From the NCBI RefSeq assembly GCF_014359955.1, contig NZ_JACIYL010000197.1, forward strand, positions 1-6,414: DNA of 6,414 nt. The letters run 5' to 3'. Position numbers and translations under genes: made by a program. How positions within the stretch are numbered: position 1 is the first letter of the stretch; every line of letters starts with the position of its first letter. This document shows positions 6,078 through 6,414 of the stretch, in pieces. This DNA comes from Thermogutta sp. (GTDB lineage: Bacteria > Planctomycetota > Planctomycetia > Pirellulales > Thermoguttaceae). The notes under the pieces were generated by a model. The model was not told the DNA's origin. It did not search any database and was given only the letters and a program-made list of their open reading frames with translations.

Positions 6078-6414
6078 ATGATCGCACCAAATCGCCAGGG
6101 AGAAGTTTGGGTTTTTGCGGAGCAGGAAGACGGCTCGTTGCACGATGTTGTGCTTGAACTCTGCGGCAAGGCACGGCAACTTGCCGACGTACTGAAAGTA
6201 CCCGTCGGCGCCGTTCTTCCCGGACACCAGATTCGGCCTCTTGCAAGCAAGCTCATCGCGCACGGTGCCGATCGCGTGTATGTAGTGGAAGATTCACGAT
6301 TGGCCCATTTCCAGACAATCCCCTATGCCCGGGTTCTCTGCACGCTGATTGAAAAATACCGGCCACAGATTGTGCTTTACGGGGCAACTCCCCTGGGAAG
6401 GGATCTGGCGCCGC
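6078..6414 (+). CDS. etfA: Electron transfer flavoprotein subunit alpha, 3'-truncated by the window edge
   Basis: The first 112 residues are visible and the frame is open to the right edge. ATG 6078 is the first possible start after an in-frame stop at 6042-6044; the nearest Shine-Dalgarno-like AGGGA (6060-6064) is 13 nt away, rather far. The N-terminal domain is recognisable: EVWVFAEQEDGSLHDVVLELCGKAR (residues 9-33), the usual ETF alpha opening; then ADVLKVPVGAVLPG (36-49), LIAHGADRVYVVED (59-72), and GATPLGRDLAP (102-112), the conserved GAT..GRDLAPR motif. The FAD-binding C-terminal domain lies beyond the window. It forms the heterodimer with the beta subunit encoded just upstream. Confidence 0.92.
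   Translation, partial: MIAPNRQGEVWVFAEQEDGSLHDVVLELCGKARQLADVLKVPVGAVLPGHQIRPLASKLIAHGADRVYVVEDSRLAHFQTIPYARVLCTLIEKYRPQIVLYGATPLGRDLAP

Overview
The window most likely comes from a planctomycete, perhaps a Pirellulales/Thermogutta-like lineage. This is inferred from gene content and style, not from a marker gene. The evidence is a prenyltransferase/squalene-oxidase-repeat protein of the planctomycete type, a secreted parallel beta-helix protein with an N-terminal DUF1565-like strand, a Tat-exported Gfo/Idh/MocA oxidoreductase ending in the RAPWKHPY-type tail, moderately high GC, and long non-coding gaps. All recognised genes lie on the + strand. No RNA gene, CRISPR array, insertion sequence or phage gene was seen.

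Layout. Bases 2-1402 are the 3' part of a gene for an alpha/alpha-toroid repeat protein whose start lies left of the window. Bases 1403-1955 are non-coding. They hold two inverted repeats, then a good sigma70-like promoter whose -10 box sits inside a perfect 6-bp inverted repeat, then an exact 17-bp tandem duplication in the predicted 5' leader. Bases 1956-3368 encode a signal-peptide-bearing beta-helix protein. It is followed 46 bp later by the Tat-dependent Gfo/Idh/MocA oxidoreductase (3415-4707). The two probably form one transcription unit for extracytoplasmic carbohydrate processing. After a 314-bp gap with two stem-loops come the two electron transfer flavoprotein subunits: beta (5022-5936, GTG start) and alpha (6078 to the right edge, truncated).

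How they fit together. The ETF pair makes one heterodimeric flavoprotein that passes electrons between cytoplasmic dehydrogenases and a quinone reductase or similar acceptor. Its beta subunit carries the GRQAIDGDTAQVGP-type motif of FixA/bifurcating-like ETFs rather than the mitochondrial-type version. The beta-helix protein and the oxidoreductase carry different export signals (Sec and Tat) and may act on polysaccharides or released sugars outside the cytoplasm; the substrate cannot be read from sequence. The toroid protein has no assigned function and lacks the DxDD motif of real squalene-hopene cyclases.

I do not see a convincing wholly new system. The most interesting non-coding signal is the compact promoter, palindrome and tandem-repeat region at 1821-1900 ahead of the beta-helix/oxidoreductase pair.
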